A DNA stretch of 64,000 nt from Megachile rotundata (lineage: Eukaryota; Arthropoda; Insecta; Hymenoptera; Megachilidae). Shown piece by piece: positions 28,755 through 42,407 of this stretch. How positions within the stretch are numbered: the stretch's first letter is position 1; every line of letters begins with the position of its first letter. Both the position numbers and the translations under genes were made by a program. The notes beneath the pieces were generated by a model. That model saw only the letters and a list, made by a program, of their open reading frames with translations, did no database searches and was not told the DNA's origin. The DNA is taken from the NCBI RefSeq assembly GCF_050947335.1, contig NW_027473466.1, positions 124,001-188,000 of the forward strand, in the 5' to 3' direction.

Positions 28755-30817
28755 TAGCCATATTATGCTTATATGATTGATAGAACGACAATTACTATAC
28801 TTATTACACTCATTGTTATCAATCTAACTCATATTATTAACCATATTATGCTTAAATGATCGACAGAACGACAATTACTACACTCATTACTCTTATTATT
28901 ATCAATCTAACTCATATTGTTAGCCATATTATGCTTATATGATCGATAGAACGACAATTACTATACTTATTACTCTTATTATTATCAGTCTAACTCATAT
29001 TATTAGCCATACTATGCTTATATGATCGATAGAACGAAAATTACTATACTTATTACTCTTATTATTATCAACCTAACTCATATTATTAGCCATATTATGC
29101 TTATATGATCGATAGAACGACAATTACTATACTTATTACTCTTATTATTATCAATCTAGCTCATATTATTAACCATATTATGCAGACATGATCGATAGAA
29201 CTACAACTACTATACTCATTACTCTTATTATTATCAATCTAACTCATATTATTAGCCATATTATGCTTATGTGATCAATAGAACGACAATTACTATACTC
29301 ATTACTCTTATTATTATCAATCTAACTCATATTATTAGCCATATTATGCTTATATGATCGATAGAACGACAATTACTCTACTTATTACTCTCATTATTAT
29401 CAATCTAACTCATATTATTAGCCATATTATGGTTATATGACCGATAGAACGACAATTACTATACTTATTACTCTTATTATTATCAATCTAACTCATATTA
29501 TTAGCCATATTATGGTTATATAACCGATAGAACGACAACTACTATACTTATTACTCTTATTATTATCAATCTAACTCATATTATTAGCCATATTATGCTT
29601 ATATGATCGATAGAACGACAATTACTCTACTTATTACTCTCATTATTATCAATCTAACTCATATTATTAGCCATATTATGGTTATATGACCGATAGAACG
29701 ACAATTACTATGCTTATTACTCTTATTATTATCAATTTAACTCGTATTACTAGCCATATTATGCTCATATGATCGATAGGACGACAATTACTATACTCAT
29801 TACTCTTATTATTATCAATCGAACTCATATTATTGGCCATATTATGGTTATATGACCGATAGAACGACAATTACAATACTTATTACTCTTATTATTATCA
29901 ATCTAACTCATATTATTAGCCATATTATGCTTATATGATCGATAGAACGACAATTACAATACTCATTACTCTTATTATTATCAATCTAACTCATATTATT
30001 AGCCATATTATGCTTATATGATCGATAGAACGACAATTACTATACTTTTTACTCTTATTATTATCAATCTAACTCATATTATTAGCCATTTTATGCTTAT
30101 ATGATCGGTAGCACGATAATTACTATACTTATTACACTTATTATTATCAATCTAACTCAAATTATTAGCCACATTATGCTTATATGATCGATAGAACTAC
30201 AATTACTATACTTATTACTCTTATTATTATCAATCTAGCTCATATTATTAACCATATTATGCAGACATGATCGATAGAACTACAACTACTATACTCATTA
30301 CTCTCATTATTATCAATCTAACTCATATTATTAGCCATATTATGCTTATGTGATCAATAGAACGACAATTACTATACTTTTCACTCTGATTATTATCGAT
30401 CTAACTCATATTATTAGCCATACTATGCTTATATGATCGATAGAACGACAATTACTATACTTATTACTCTTATTATTATCAACCTAACTCATATTATTAG
30501 CCTAATTATGCTTATATGATCGATAGAACGACAATTACTATACTCATTACTCTTACTACTATCAATCTAACTCATATTATTAGCCATTTTATGCTTATAT
30601 GATCGAGAGAACGACAATTACTATACTTATTACACTCACTATTATCAATCTAACTCATATTATTAACCATATTATGCTTATATGATCGACAGAACGTCAA
30701 TTACTATACTTATTACACTAACTATTATCAATCTAACTCATATTATTAGCCATATTATGCTTATATGATCGATAGAACGACAATTACTATACTTTTTACT
30801 CTTATTATTATCAATCT
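28755..30817. repeat. 25-monomer block, second copy of 15,141-17,203
   Basis: It matches the first copy at a constant 13,614-bp offset. It contains two private substitutions at 29,737 (C to T) and 29,744 (A to G) that the first copy lacks. The second removes one stop codon on the minus strand and opens the longest reading frame of the window (29,682-29,870), which I regard as accidental. After 30,817 the block continues with GATCGGTAGAACG, where the first copy jumps four monomers. Confidence 0.86.
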
Positions 30818-31899
30818 AACTCATATTATTAGCCATATTATGCTTATATGATCGGTAGAACGATAATTACTATACTTATTACACTTATTATTATCAATCT
30901 AACTCAAATTATTAGCCACATTATGCTTATATGATCGATAGAACTACAATTACTATACTTATTACTCTTGTTATTATCAATCTAGCTCATATTATTAACC
31001 ATATTATGCAGACATGATCGATAGAACTACAACTACTATACTCATTACTCTTATTATTATCAATTTAACTCATATTATTAGCCATATTATGCTTATGTGA
31101 TCGATAGAACGACAATTACTATACTTATTACTCCTATTATTATCAATCAAACTCATATTATTAGCCATACTATGCTTATATGATCGATGGAACGACAATT
31201 ACTATGCTCACTACTCTTATTATTATCAATCTAACTCAAATTATTAGCCACATTATGCTTATATGATCGATAGAACTACAATTACTATACTTATTTACTC
31301 TTATTATTATCAATCTAGCTCATATTATTAACCATATTATGAAGACATGATCGATAGAACTACAACTACTATACTCATTACTCTTATTATTATCAATCTA
31401 ACTCATATTATTAGCCATATTATGCTTATGTGATCAATAGAACGACAATTACTATACTTTTTACTCTGATTATTATCAATCTAACTCATATTATTAGCCA
31501 TACTATGCTTATATGATCGATAGAACGACAATTACTATACTTATTACTCTTATTATTATCAACCTAACTCATATTATTAGCCTAATTATGCTTATATGAT
31601 CGATAGAACGACAATTACTATACTCATTACTCTTACCACTATCAATCTAACTCATGTTATTAGCCATTTTATGCTTATATGATCGAGAGAACGACAATTA
31701 CTATACTTATTACACTCACTATTATCAATCTAACTCATATTATTAGCCATATTATGGTTATATGACCGATAGAACGACAATTACAATACTTATTACTCTT
31801 ATTATTATCAATCTAACTCATATTATTAGCCATATTATGCTTATATGATCGATAGAACGACAATTACTATACTCATTACTCTTATTATTATCAATCGAA

Positions 31900-33095
31900 C
31901 TCATATTATTAGCCATATTATGGTTATATGACCGATAGAACGACAATTACAATACTTATTACTCTTATTATTATCAATCAAACTCATATTATTAATCATA
32001 TTATGCTTATATGAGCAATAGAACTACAATTACTATACTTCTTACACTCACTATTATCAATCTAACTCATATTATTAGCCATATTATGCTTATATGATCG
32101 ATAGAACGACAATTACTATACTCCTTAGTCTTATTATTATCAATCTAACTCATATTATTAGCCATATTATGCTTATATGATCGATAGGACGACAATTACT
32201 ATACTTTTTACTCTTATTATTATCAATCTAACTCATATTATTAGCCATATTATGCTTATATGATCGCTAGAACGATAATTACTATACTTATTACACTTAT
32301 TATTATCAATCTAACTCAAATTATTAGCCACATTATGCTTATATGATCGATAGAACTACAATTACTATACTTATTACTCTTGTTATTATCAATCTAGCTC
32401 ATATTATTAACCATATTATGCAGACATGATCGATAGAACTACAACTACTATACTCATTACTCTTATTATTATCAATTTAACTCATATTATTAGCCATATT
32501 ATGCTTATGTGATCGATAGAACGACAATTACTATACTTATTACTCCTATTATTATCAATCAAACTCATATTATTAGCCATACTATGCTTATATGATCGAT
32601 GGAACGACAATTACTATGCTCACTACTCTCATTATTATCAATCTAACTCATATTATTAGCCATATTATGGTTATATGACCGATAGAACGACAATTACTAT
32701 ACATATTACTCTTATTATTATCAATCTAACTCATATTATTAGCCATATTATGGTTATATAACCGATAGAACGACAACTACTATACTTATTACTCTTATTA
32801 TTATCAATCTAACTCATATTATTAGCCATATTATGCTTATATGATCGATAGAACGACAATTACTCTACTTATTACTCTCATTATTATCAATCTAACTCAT
32901 ATTATTAGCCATATTATGGTTATATGACCGATAGAACGACAATTACTATGCTTATTACTCTTATTATTATCAATCTAACTCATATTACTAGCCATATTAT
33001 GCTCATATGATCGATAGGACGACAATTACTATACTCATTACTCTTATTATTATCAATCGAACTCATATTATTAGCTATATTATGGTTATATGACC
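31900..33095. repeat. 14-monomer block repeated at 54,895-56,088
   Basis: The blocks align at 22,993 bp (277 x 83 + 2). The rare ATGAGCAATAG monomer is at 31,955 and 54,948, then CTTCTTACAC, CTCCTTAGTC, a GATAGGACG monomer before CTTTTTACTC, and TTAGCTATATTATGG near 33,074/56,067 all follow in order. The match ends inside one monomer, at GACCGATAG, where this copy switches to GGACGAC. Confidence 0.85.
31955..32037. repeat. rare 'GAGCAATAG' monomer, first of five
   Basis: This type combines CAATCAAACTC, TTAATCATATTATG and ATGAGCAATAGAACTAC, and is followed by a CTTCTTACACTCAC monomer. Copies start at 31,955, 49,221, 52,790, 54,948 and 59,099. The last three spacings are 43, 26 and 50 monomers (the last plus 1 base). 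It loses both GATC and the CpG at positions 62-63, and is the most diverged type I saw in the window. Confidence 0.9.
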
Positions 33096-33116
33096 GATAG
33101 GACGACAATTACTATA
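33034..33116. repeat. chimeric monomer at an 11-monomer deletion or insertion
   Basis: The left part, with CAATCGAACTC and TTAGCTATATTATGG, matches the unit at about 56,027. The right part, GATAGGACGACAATTACTATA, matches the unit ending just before 57,000. The offset to the 55-58 kb copy changes from 22,993 to 23,906 bp across this unit, a difference of 913 bp or exactly 11 monomers. The breakpoint falls in the shared GATAG(G/A)ACGAC segment. Confidence 0.83.
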
Positions 33117-34045
33117 CTCATTACTCTTATTATTATCAATCTAACTCATATTATTAGCCATATTATGCTTATATGATCGATAGAACGACAATTACTCTAC
33201 TTATTACTCTCATTATTATCAATCTAACTCATATTATTAGGCATATTATGGTTATATGACCGATAGAACGACAATTACTCTACTTATTACTCTCATTATT
33301 ATCAATCTAACTCATATTATTAGCCATATTATGGTTATATGACCGATAGAACGACAATTACTATGCTTATTACTCTTATTATTATCAATCTAACTCATAT
33401 TACTAGCCATTATGCTCATATGATCGATAGGACGACAATTACTATACTCATTACTCTTATTATTATCAATCGAACTCATATTATTAGCCATATTATGGTT
33501 ATATGACCGATAGAACGACAATTACAATACTTATTACTCTTATTATTATCAATCTAACTCATATTATTAGCCATATTATGCTTATATGATCGATAGAACG
33601 ACAATTACAATACTCATTACTCTTATTATTATCAATCTAACTCATATTATTAGCCATATTATGCTTATATGATCGATAGAACGACAATTACTATACTCCT
33701 TAGTCTTATTATTATCAATCTAACTCATATTATTAGCCATATTATGCTTATATGATCGATAGAACGACAATTACTATACTTTTTACTCTTATTATTATCA
33801 ATCTAACTCATATTATTAGCCATATTGTGCTTATATGATCGCTAGAACGATAATTACTATACTTATTACACTTATTATTATCAATCTAACTCAAATTATT
33901 AGCCACATTATGCTTATATGATCGATAGAACTACAATTACTATACTTATTACTCTTGTTATTATCAATCTAGCTCATATTATTAACCATATTATGCAGAC
34001 ATGATCGATAGAACTACAACCACTATACTCATTACTCTTATTATT
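33117..34045. repeat. 11-monomer block repeated at 57,022-57,950
   Basis: After the chimeric junction the array matches 57,022-57,950 at an offset of 23,906 bp at its left part. Both copies have the rare TTAGGCATATTATGG (33,241 and 57,147), CTCCTTAGTC, GATCGCTAGAACG and CTACAACCACTATAC. This copy has a private 2-base deletion at 33,407 and a private CATATTGTGC near 33,825. Confidence 0.82.
33366..33446. repeat. 81-bp monomer (2-base deletion)
   Basis: The centre reads ACTAGCCATTATGCTC instead of ACTAGCCATATTATGCTC, losing one AT. It is the shortest unit in the window and is not found in the partner block near 57.3 kb. It is probably slippage within the (AT)-like stretch. Confidence 0.92.
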
Positions 34046-34692
34046 ATCAATCTAACTCATATTATTAGCCATATTATGGTTATATGACCGATAGAACGAC
34101 AATTACAATACTTATTACTCTTATTATTATCAATCTAACTCATATTATTAGCCATATTATGCTTATATGATCGATAGAACGACAATTACTATACTTTTTA
34201 CTCTTATTATTATCAATCTAACTCATATTATTAGCCATTTTATGCTTATATGATCGGTAGCACGATAATTACTATACTTATTACACTTATTATTATCAAT
34301 CTAACTCAAATTATTAGCCACATTATGCTTATATGATCGATAGAACTACAATTACTATACTTATTTACTCTTATTATTATCAATCTAGCTCATATTATTA
34401 ACCATATTATGAAGACATGATCGATAGAACTACAACTACTATACTCATTACTCTTATTATTATCAATCTAACTCATATTATTAGCCATATTATGCTTATG
34501 TGATCAATAGAACGACAATTACTATACTTTTTACTCTGATTATTATCAATCTAACTCATATTATTAGCCATACTATGCTTATATGATCGATAGAACGACA
34601 ATTACTATACTTATTACTCTTATTATTATCAACCTAACTCATATTATTAGCCTAATTATGCTTATATGATCGATAGAACGACAATTACTATA

Positions 34693-34776
34693 CTCATTAC
34701 TCTTACTACTATCAATCTAACTCATATTATTAGCCATTTTATGCTTATATGATCGGAGAGAACGACAATTACTATA
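34693..34776. repeat. 84-bp monomer (extra G)
   Basis: GATCGGAGAGAAC replaces GATCGAGAGAAC. The next unit starts at 34,777. None of the other CTAATT haplotypes has it, so it is private to the first round of the nested block and explains the 1-base marker difference there. Confidence 0.92.
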
Positions 34777-37350
34777 CTTATTACACTCACTATTATCAAT
34801 CTAACTCATATTATTAGCCATATTATGGTTATATGACCGATAGAACGACAATTACAATACTTATTACTCTTATTATTATCAATCTAACTCATATTATTAG
34901 CCATATTATGCTTATATGATCGATAGAACGACAATTACAATACTCATTACACTTATTATTATCAATCTAACTCATATTATTAGCCATATTATGCTTATAT
35001 GATCGATAGAACGACAATTACTATACTTATTACTCTCATTATTATCAATCTAACTCATACTATTAGCCATATTATGGTTATATGACCGATAGAACGACAA
35101 TTACTATACTTATTACACTCACTATTATCAATCTAACTCATATTATTAGCCATATTATGCTTATATGATCGATAGAACGACAATTACTATACTCCTTAGT
35201 CTTATTATTATCAATCTAACTCATATTATTAGCCATATTATGCTTATATGATCGATAGAACGACAATTACTATACTTTTTACTCTTATTATTATCAATCT
35301 AACTCATATTATTAGCCATGTTATGCTTATATGATCGCTAGAACGATAATTACTATACTTATTACACTTATTATTATCAATCTAACTCAAATTATTAGCC
35401 GCATTATGCTTATATGATCGATAGAACTACAATTACTATACTTATTACTCTTGTTATTATCAATCTAGCTCATATTATTAACCATATTATGCAGACATGA
35501 TCGATAGAACTACAACTACTATACTCATTACTCTTATTATTATCAATTTAACTCATATTATTAGCCATATTATGCTTATGTGATCGATAGAACGACAATT
35601 ACTATACTCATTACTCTTACTATTATCAATCTAACTCATATTATTAGCCATATTATGGTTATATGACCGATAGAACGACAATGACTATGCTTATTACTCT
35701 TATTATTATCAATCTAACTCATATTACTAGCCACATTATGCTCGTATGATCGATAGGACGACAATTACTATACTCATTACTCTTATTATTATCAATCTAA
35801 CTCATATTATTAGCCATATTATGCTTATGTGATCAATAGAACGACAATTACTATACTTACTACTCTTATTATTATCAACCTAACTCATATTATTAGCCAT
35901 ATTATGCTTATATGATCGATAGAACGACAATTACAATACTCATTACTCTTATTATTATCAATCTAACTCATATTATTAGCCATATTATGCTTATATGATC
36001 GATAGAACGACAATTACTATACTCCTTAGTCTTATTATTATCAATCTAACTCATATTATTAGCCATATTATGCTTATATGATCGATAGAACGACAATTAC
36101 TATACTTTTTACTCTTATTATTATCAATCTAACTCATATTATTAGCCATATTATGCTTATATGATCGCTAGAACGATAATTACTATACTTATTACACTTA
36201 TTATTATCAATCTAACTCAAATTATTAGCCACATTATGCTTATATGATCGATAGAACTACAATTACTATACTTATTACTCTTGTTATTATCAATCTAGCT
36301 CATATTATTAACCATATTATGCAGACATGATCGATAGAACTACAACCACTATACTCATTACTCTTATTATTATCAATCTAACTCATATTATTAGCCATAT
36401 TATGGTTATATGACCGATAGAACGACAATTACAATACTTATTACTCTTATTATTATCAATCTAACTCATATTATTAGCCATATTATGCTTATATGATCGA
36501 TAGAACGACAATTACTATACTTTTTACTCTTATTATTATCAATCTAACTCATATTATTAGCCATTTTATGCTTATATGATCGGTAGCACGATAATTACTA
36601 TACTTATTACACTTATTATTATCAATCTAACTCAAATTATTAGCCACATTATGCTTATATGATCGATAGAACTACAATTACTATACTTATTTACTCTTAT
36701 TATTATCAATCTAGCTCATATTATTAACCATATTATGAAGACATGATCGATAGAACTACAACTACTATACTCATTACTCTTATTATTATCAATCTAACTC
36801 ATATTATTAGCCATATTATGCTTATGTGATCAATAGAACGACAATTACTATACTTTTTACTCTGATTATTATCAATCTAACTCATATTATTAGCCATACT
36901 ATGCTTATATGATCGATAGAACGACAATTACTATACTTATTACTCTTATTATTATCAACCTAACTCATATTATTAGCCTAATTATGCTTATATGATCGAT
37001 AGAACGACAATTACTATACTCATTACTCTTACTACTATCAATCTAACTCATATTATTAGCCATTTTATGCTTATATGATCGAGAGAACGACAATTACTAT
37101 ACTTATTACACTCACTATTATCAATCTAACTCATATTATTAGCCATATTATGGTTATATGACCGATAGAACGACAATTACAATACTTATTACTCTTATTA
37201 TTATCAATCTAACTCATATTATTAGCCATATTATGCTTATATGATCGATAGAACGACAATTACAATACTCATTACTCTTATTATTATCAATCTAACTCAT
37301 ATTATTAGCCATATTATGCTTATATGATCGATAGAACGACAATTACTATA

Positions 37351-37433
37351 CTTATTACTCTTGTTATTATCAATTTAACTCATATTATTAGCCATATTAT
37401 GCTTATGTGATCGATAGAACGACAATTACTATA
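37351..37433. repeat. chimeric monomer at the 6-monomer deletion
   Basis: ACTCTTGTTATTATC is linked here to CAATTTAACTC. In the neighbouring rounds the GTTATT change belongs to a unit with CAATCTAGCTC and TTAACC, and CAATTTAACTC belongs to the next unit. This monomer sits where the round is six monomers shorter than its neighbours, consistent with a junction between homologous positions. A lone A-to-G substitution on a CAATTTAACTC unit is an alternative. Confidence 0.7.
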
Positions 37434-40090
37434 CTCATTACTCTTACTATTATCAATCTAACTCATATTATTAGCCATATTATGGTTATATGACCGATAG
37501 AACGACAATGACTATGCTTATTACTCTTATTATTATCAATCTAACTCATATTACTAGCCACATTATGCTCGTATGATCGATAGGACGACAATTACTATAC
37601 TCATTACTCTTATTATTATCAATCTAACTCATATTATTAGCCATATTATGCTTATGTGATCAATAGAACGACAATTACTATACTTACTACTCTTATTATT
37701 ATCAACCTAACTCATATTATTAGCCATATTATGCTTATATGATCGATAGAACGACAATTACAATACTCATTACTCTTATTATTATCAATCTAACTCATTT
37801 TATTAGCCATATTATGCTTATATGATCGATAGAACGACAATTACTATACTCCTTAGTCTTATTATTATCAATCTAACTCATATTATTAGCCATATTATGC
37901 TTATATGATCGATAGAACGACAATTACTATACTTTTTACTCTTATTATTATCAATCTAACTCATATTATTAGCCATATTATGCTTATATGATCGCTAGAA
38001 CGATAATTACTATACTTATTACACTTATTATTATCAATCTAACTCAAATTATTAGCCACATTATGCTTATATGATCGATAGAACTACAATTACTATACTT
38101 ATTACTCTTGTTATTATCAATCTAGCTCATATTATTAACCATATTATGCAGACATGATCGATAGAACTACAACCACTATACTCATTACTCTTATTATTAT
38201 CAATCTAACTCATATTATTAGCCATATTATGGTTATATGACCGATAGAACGACAATTACAATACTTATTACTCTTATTATTATCAATCTAACTCATATTA
38301 TTAGCCATATTATGCTTATATGATCGATAGAACGACAATTACTATACTTTTTACTCTTATTATTATCAATCTAACTCATATTATTAGCCATTTTATGCTT
38401 ATATGATCGGTAGCACGATAATTACTATACTTATTACACTTATTATTATCAATCTAACTCAAATTATTAGCCACATTATGCTTATATGATCGATAGAACT
38501 ACAATTACTATACTTATTTACTCTTATTATTATCAATCTAGCTCATATTATTAACCATATTATGAAGACATGATCGATAGAACTACAACTACTATACTCA
38601 TTACTCTTATTATTATCAATCTAACTCATATTATTAGCCATATTATGCTTATGTGATCAATAGAACGACAATTACTATACTTTTTACTCTGATTATTATC
38701 AATCTAACTCATATTATTAGCCATACTATGCTTATATGATCGATAGAACGACAATTACTATACTTATTACTCTTATTATTATCAACCTAACTCATATTAT
38801 TAGCCTAATTATGCTTATATGATCGATAGAACGACAATTACTATACTCATTACTCTTACTACTATCAATCTAACTCATATTATTAGCCATTTTATGCTTA
38901 TATGATCGAGAGAACGACAATTACTATACTTATTACACTCACTATTATCAATCTAACTCATATTATTAGCCATATTATGGTTATATGACCGATAGAACGA
39001 CAATTACAATACTTATTACTCTTATTATTATCAATCTAACTCATATTATTAGCCATATTATGCTTATATGATCGATAGAACGACAATTACAATACTCATT
39101 ACTCTTATTATTATCAATCTAACTCATATTATTAGCCATATTATGCTTATATGATCGATAGAACGACAATTACTATACTTATTACTCTCATTATTATCAA
39201 TCTAACTCATACTATTAGCCATATTATGGTTATATGACCGATAGAACGACAATTACTATACTTATTACACTCACTATTATCAATCTAACTCATATTATTA
39301 GCCATATTATGCTTATATGATCGATAGAACGACAATTACTATACTCCTTAGTCTTATTATTATCAATCTAACTCATATTATTAGCCATATTATGCTTATA
39401 TGATCGATAGAACGACAATTACTATACTTTTTACTCTTATTATTATCAATCTAACTCATATTATTAGCCATGTTATGCTTATATGATCGCTAGAACGATA
39501 ATTACTATACTTATTACACTTATTATTATCAATCTAACTCAAATTATTAGCCACATTATGCTTATATGATCGATAGAACTACAATTACTATACTTATTAC
39601 TCTTGTTATTATCAATCTAGCTCATATTATTAACCATATTATGCAGACATGATCGATAGAACTACAACTACTATACTCATTACTCTTATTATTATCAATT
39701 TAACTCATATTATTAGCCATATTATGCTTATGTGATCGATAGAACGACAATTACTATACTCATTACTCTTACTATTATCAATCTAACTCATATTATTAGC
39801 CATATTATGGTTATATGACCGATAGAACGACAATGACTATGCTTATTACTCTTATTATTATCAATCTAACTCATATTACTAGCCACATTATGCTCGTATG
39901 ATCGATAGGACGACAATTACTATACTCATTACTCTTATTATTATCAATCTAACTCATATTATTAGCCATATTATGCTTATGTGATCAATAGAACGACAAT
40001 TACTATACTTACTACTCTTATTATTATCAACCTAACTCATATTATTAGCCATATTATGCTTATATGATCGATAGAACTACAACTACTATA

Positions 40091-40173
40091 CTCATTACTC
40101 TTATTATTATCAATTTAACTCATATTATTAGCCTAATTATGCTTATATGATCGATAGAACGACAATTACTATA
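40091..40173. repeat. chimeric monomer at the 16-monomer round boundary
   Basis: The left half, CTCATTACTC with CAATTTAACTC, belongs to the type that follows CAGACATG. The right half carries GCCTAATTATG, which in most other copies sits on a CAACCTAACTC monomer. The joined segment is identical between the two types, so the exchange could lie anywhere in CTCATATTATTAGCC. To the right the CTAATT haplotype continues normally with CTTACTACTATC. Confidence 0.85.
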
Positions 40174-42407
40174 CTCATTACTCTTACTACTATCAATCTA
40201 ACTCATATTATTAGCCATTTTATGCTTATATGATCGAGAGAACGACAATTACTATACTTATTACACTCACTATTATCAATCTAACTCATATTATTAGCCA
40301 TATTATGGTTATATGACCGATAGAACGACAATTACAATACTTATTACTCTTATTATTATCAATCTAACTCATATTATTAGCCATATTATGCTTATATGAT
40401 CGATAGAACGACAATTACAATACTCATTACTCTTATTATTATCAATCTAACTCATATTATTAGCCATATTATGCTTATATGATCGATAGAACGACAATTA
40501 CTATACTTATTACTCTCATTATTATCAATCTAACTCATACTATTAGCCATATTATGGTTATATGACCGATAGAACGACAATTACTATACTTATTACACTC
40601 ACTATTATCAATCTAACTCATATTATTAGCCATATTATGCTTATATGATCGATAGAACGACAATTACTATACTCCTTAGTCTTATTATTATCAATCTAAC
40701 TCATATTATTAGCCATATTATGCTTATATGATCGATAGAACGACAATTACTATACTTTTTACTCTTATTATTATCAATCTAACTCATATTATTAGCCATG
40801 TTATGCTTATATGATCGCTAGAACGATAATTACTATACTTATTACACTTATTATTATCAATCTAACTCAAATTATTAGCCACATTATGCTTATATGATCG
40901 ATAGAACTACAATTACTATACTTATTACTCTTGTTATTATCAATCTAGCTCATATTATTAACCATATTATGCAGACATGATCGATAGAACTACAACTACT
41001 ATACTCATTACTCTTATTATTATCAATTTAACTCATATTATTAGCCATATTATGCTTATGTGATCGATAGAACGACAATTACTATACTCATTACTCTTAC
41101 TATTATCAATCTAACTCATATTATTAGCCATATTATGGTTATATGACCGATAGAACGACAATGACTATGCTTATTACTCTTATTATTATCAATCTAACTC
41201 ATATTACTAGCCACATTATGCTCGTATGATCGATAGGACGACAATTACTATACTCATTACTCTTATTATTATCAATCTAACTCATATTATTAGCCATATT
41301 ATGCTTATGTGATCAATAGAACGACAATTACTATACTTACTACTCTTATTATTATCAACCTAACTCATATTATTAGCCATATTATGCTTATATGATCGAT
41401 AGAACGACAATTACTATACTCATTACTCTTACTATTATCAATCTAACTCATATTATTAGCCATTTTATGCTTATATGATCGGTAGAACGACAATTACTAT
41501 ACTCACAACTCTTATTATTATCAATCTAACTCATATTATTAGTCATATTATGCTTATATGATCGATAGAACGACAATTACAATACTCATTACTCTTATTA
41601 TTATCAATCTAACTCATATTATTAGCCATATTATGCTTATATGATCGCTAGAACGATAATTACTATACTTATTACACTTATTATTATCAATCTAACTGAA
41701 ATTATTAGCCACAATATGCTTATATGATCGATAGAACTACAATTACTATACTTATTACTCTTGTTATTATCAATCTAGCTCATATTATTAACCATATTAT
41801 GCAGACATGATCGATAGAACTACAACTACTATACTCATTACTCTTATTATTATCAATCTAACTCATATTATTAGCAATATTATGCTTATATGATCGATAG
41901 AACGACAATTACTATACTTATTACTCTCATTATTATCAATCTAACTCATACTATTAGCCATATTATGGTTATATGACCGATAGAACGACAATTACTATAC
42001 TTATTACTTTTATTATTATCAATCTAACTCATATTATTAGCCATATTATGCTTATATGATCGATAGAACGACAATTACTATACTTATTACTCTCATTATT
42101 ATCAATCTAACTCATACTATTAGCCATATTATGGTTATATGACCGATAGAACGACAATTACTATGCTTATTACTCTTATTATTATCAATCTAACTCATAT
42201 TATTAGCCATATTATGCTCATATGATCGATAGAACGACAATTACTCTACTTATTACTCTCATTATTATCAATCTAACTCATATTATTAGCCATATTATGG
42301 TTATATGACCGATAGAACGACAATTACTATGCTTATTACTCTTATTATTATCAATCTAACTCATATTACTAGCCATATTATGCTCATATGATCGATAGGA
42401 CGACAAT

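Larger units (their letters stand above)
34610..41460. repeat. nested HOR with successive periods of 28, 22 and 16 monomers
   Basis: CTAATT markers at 34,652, 36,978, 38,805 and 40,133 are 28, 22 and 16 monomers apart (2,326, 1,827 and 1,328 bp, allowing for 84-bp units). A second marker, CTCGTATGATCG, lies at 35,741, 37,568, 39,893 and 41,221. The distance between the two markers is 1,089, 590, 1,088 and 1,088 bp. So the second round lacks six monomers before CTCGTATG, and the third lacks twelve after it compared with the first. The fourth round resembles the third and ends near 41,400. Substitutions are few (CCGCATT near 35,400, CTCATTTT near 37,796), which suggests recent amplification. 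Confidence 0.88.

Noticed and set aside
29682..29870. 62-aa open reading frame on the minus strand
   Set aside because: It consists wholly of satellite sequence, changes frame with each 83-bp unit, and is open only because of one private substitution at 29,744. The near-identical copy at about 16.1 kb has a stop at that place. There is no sign of selection for coding.
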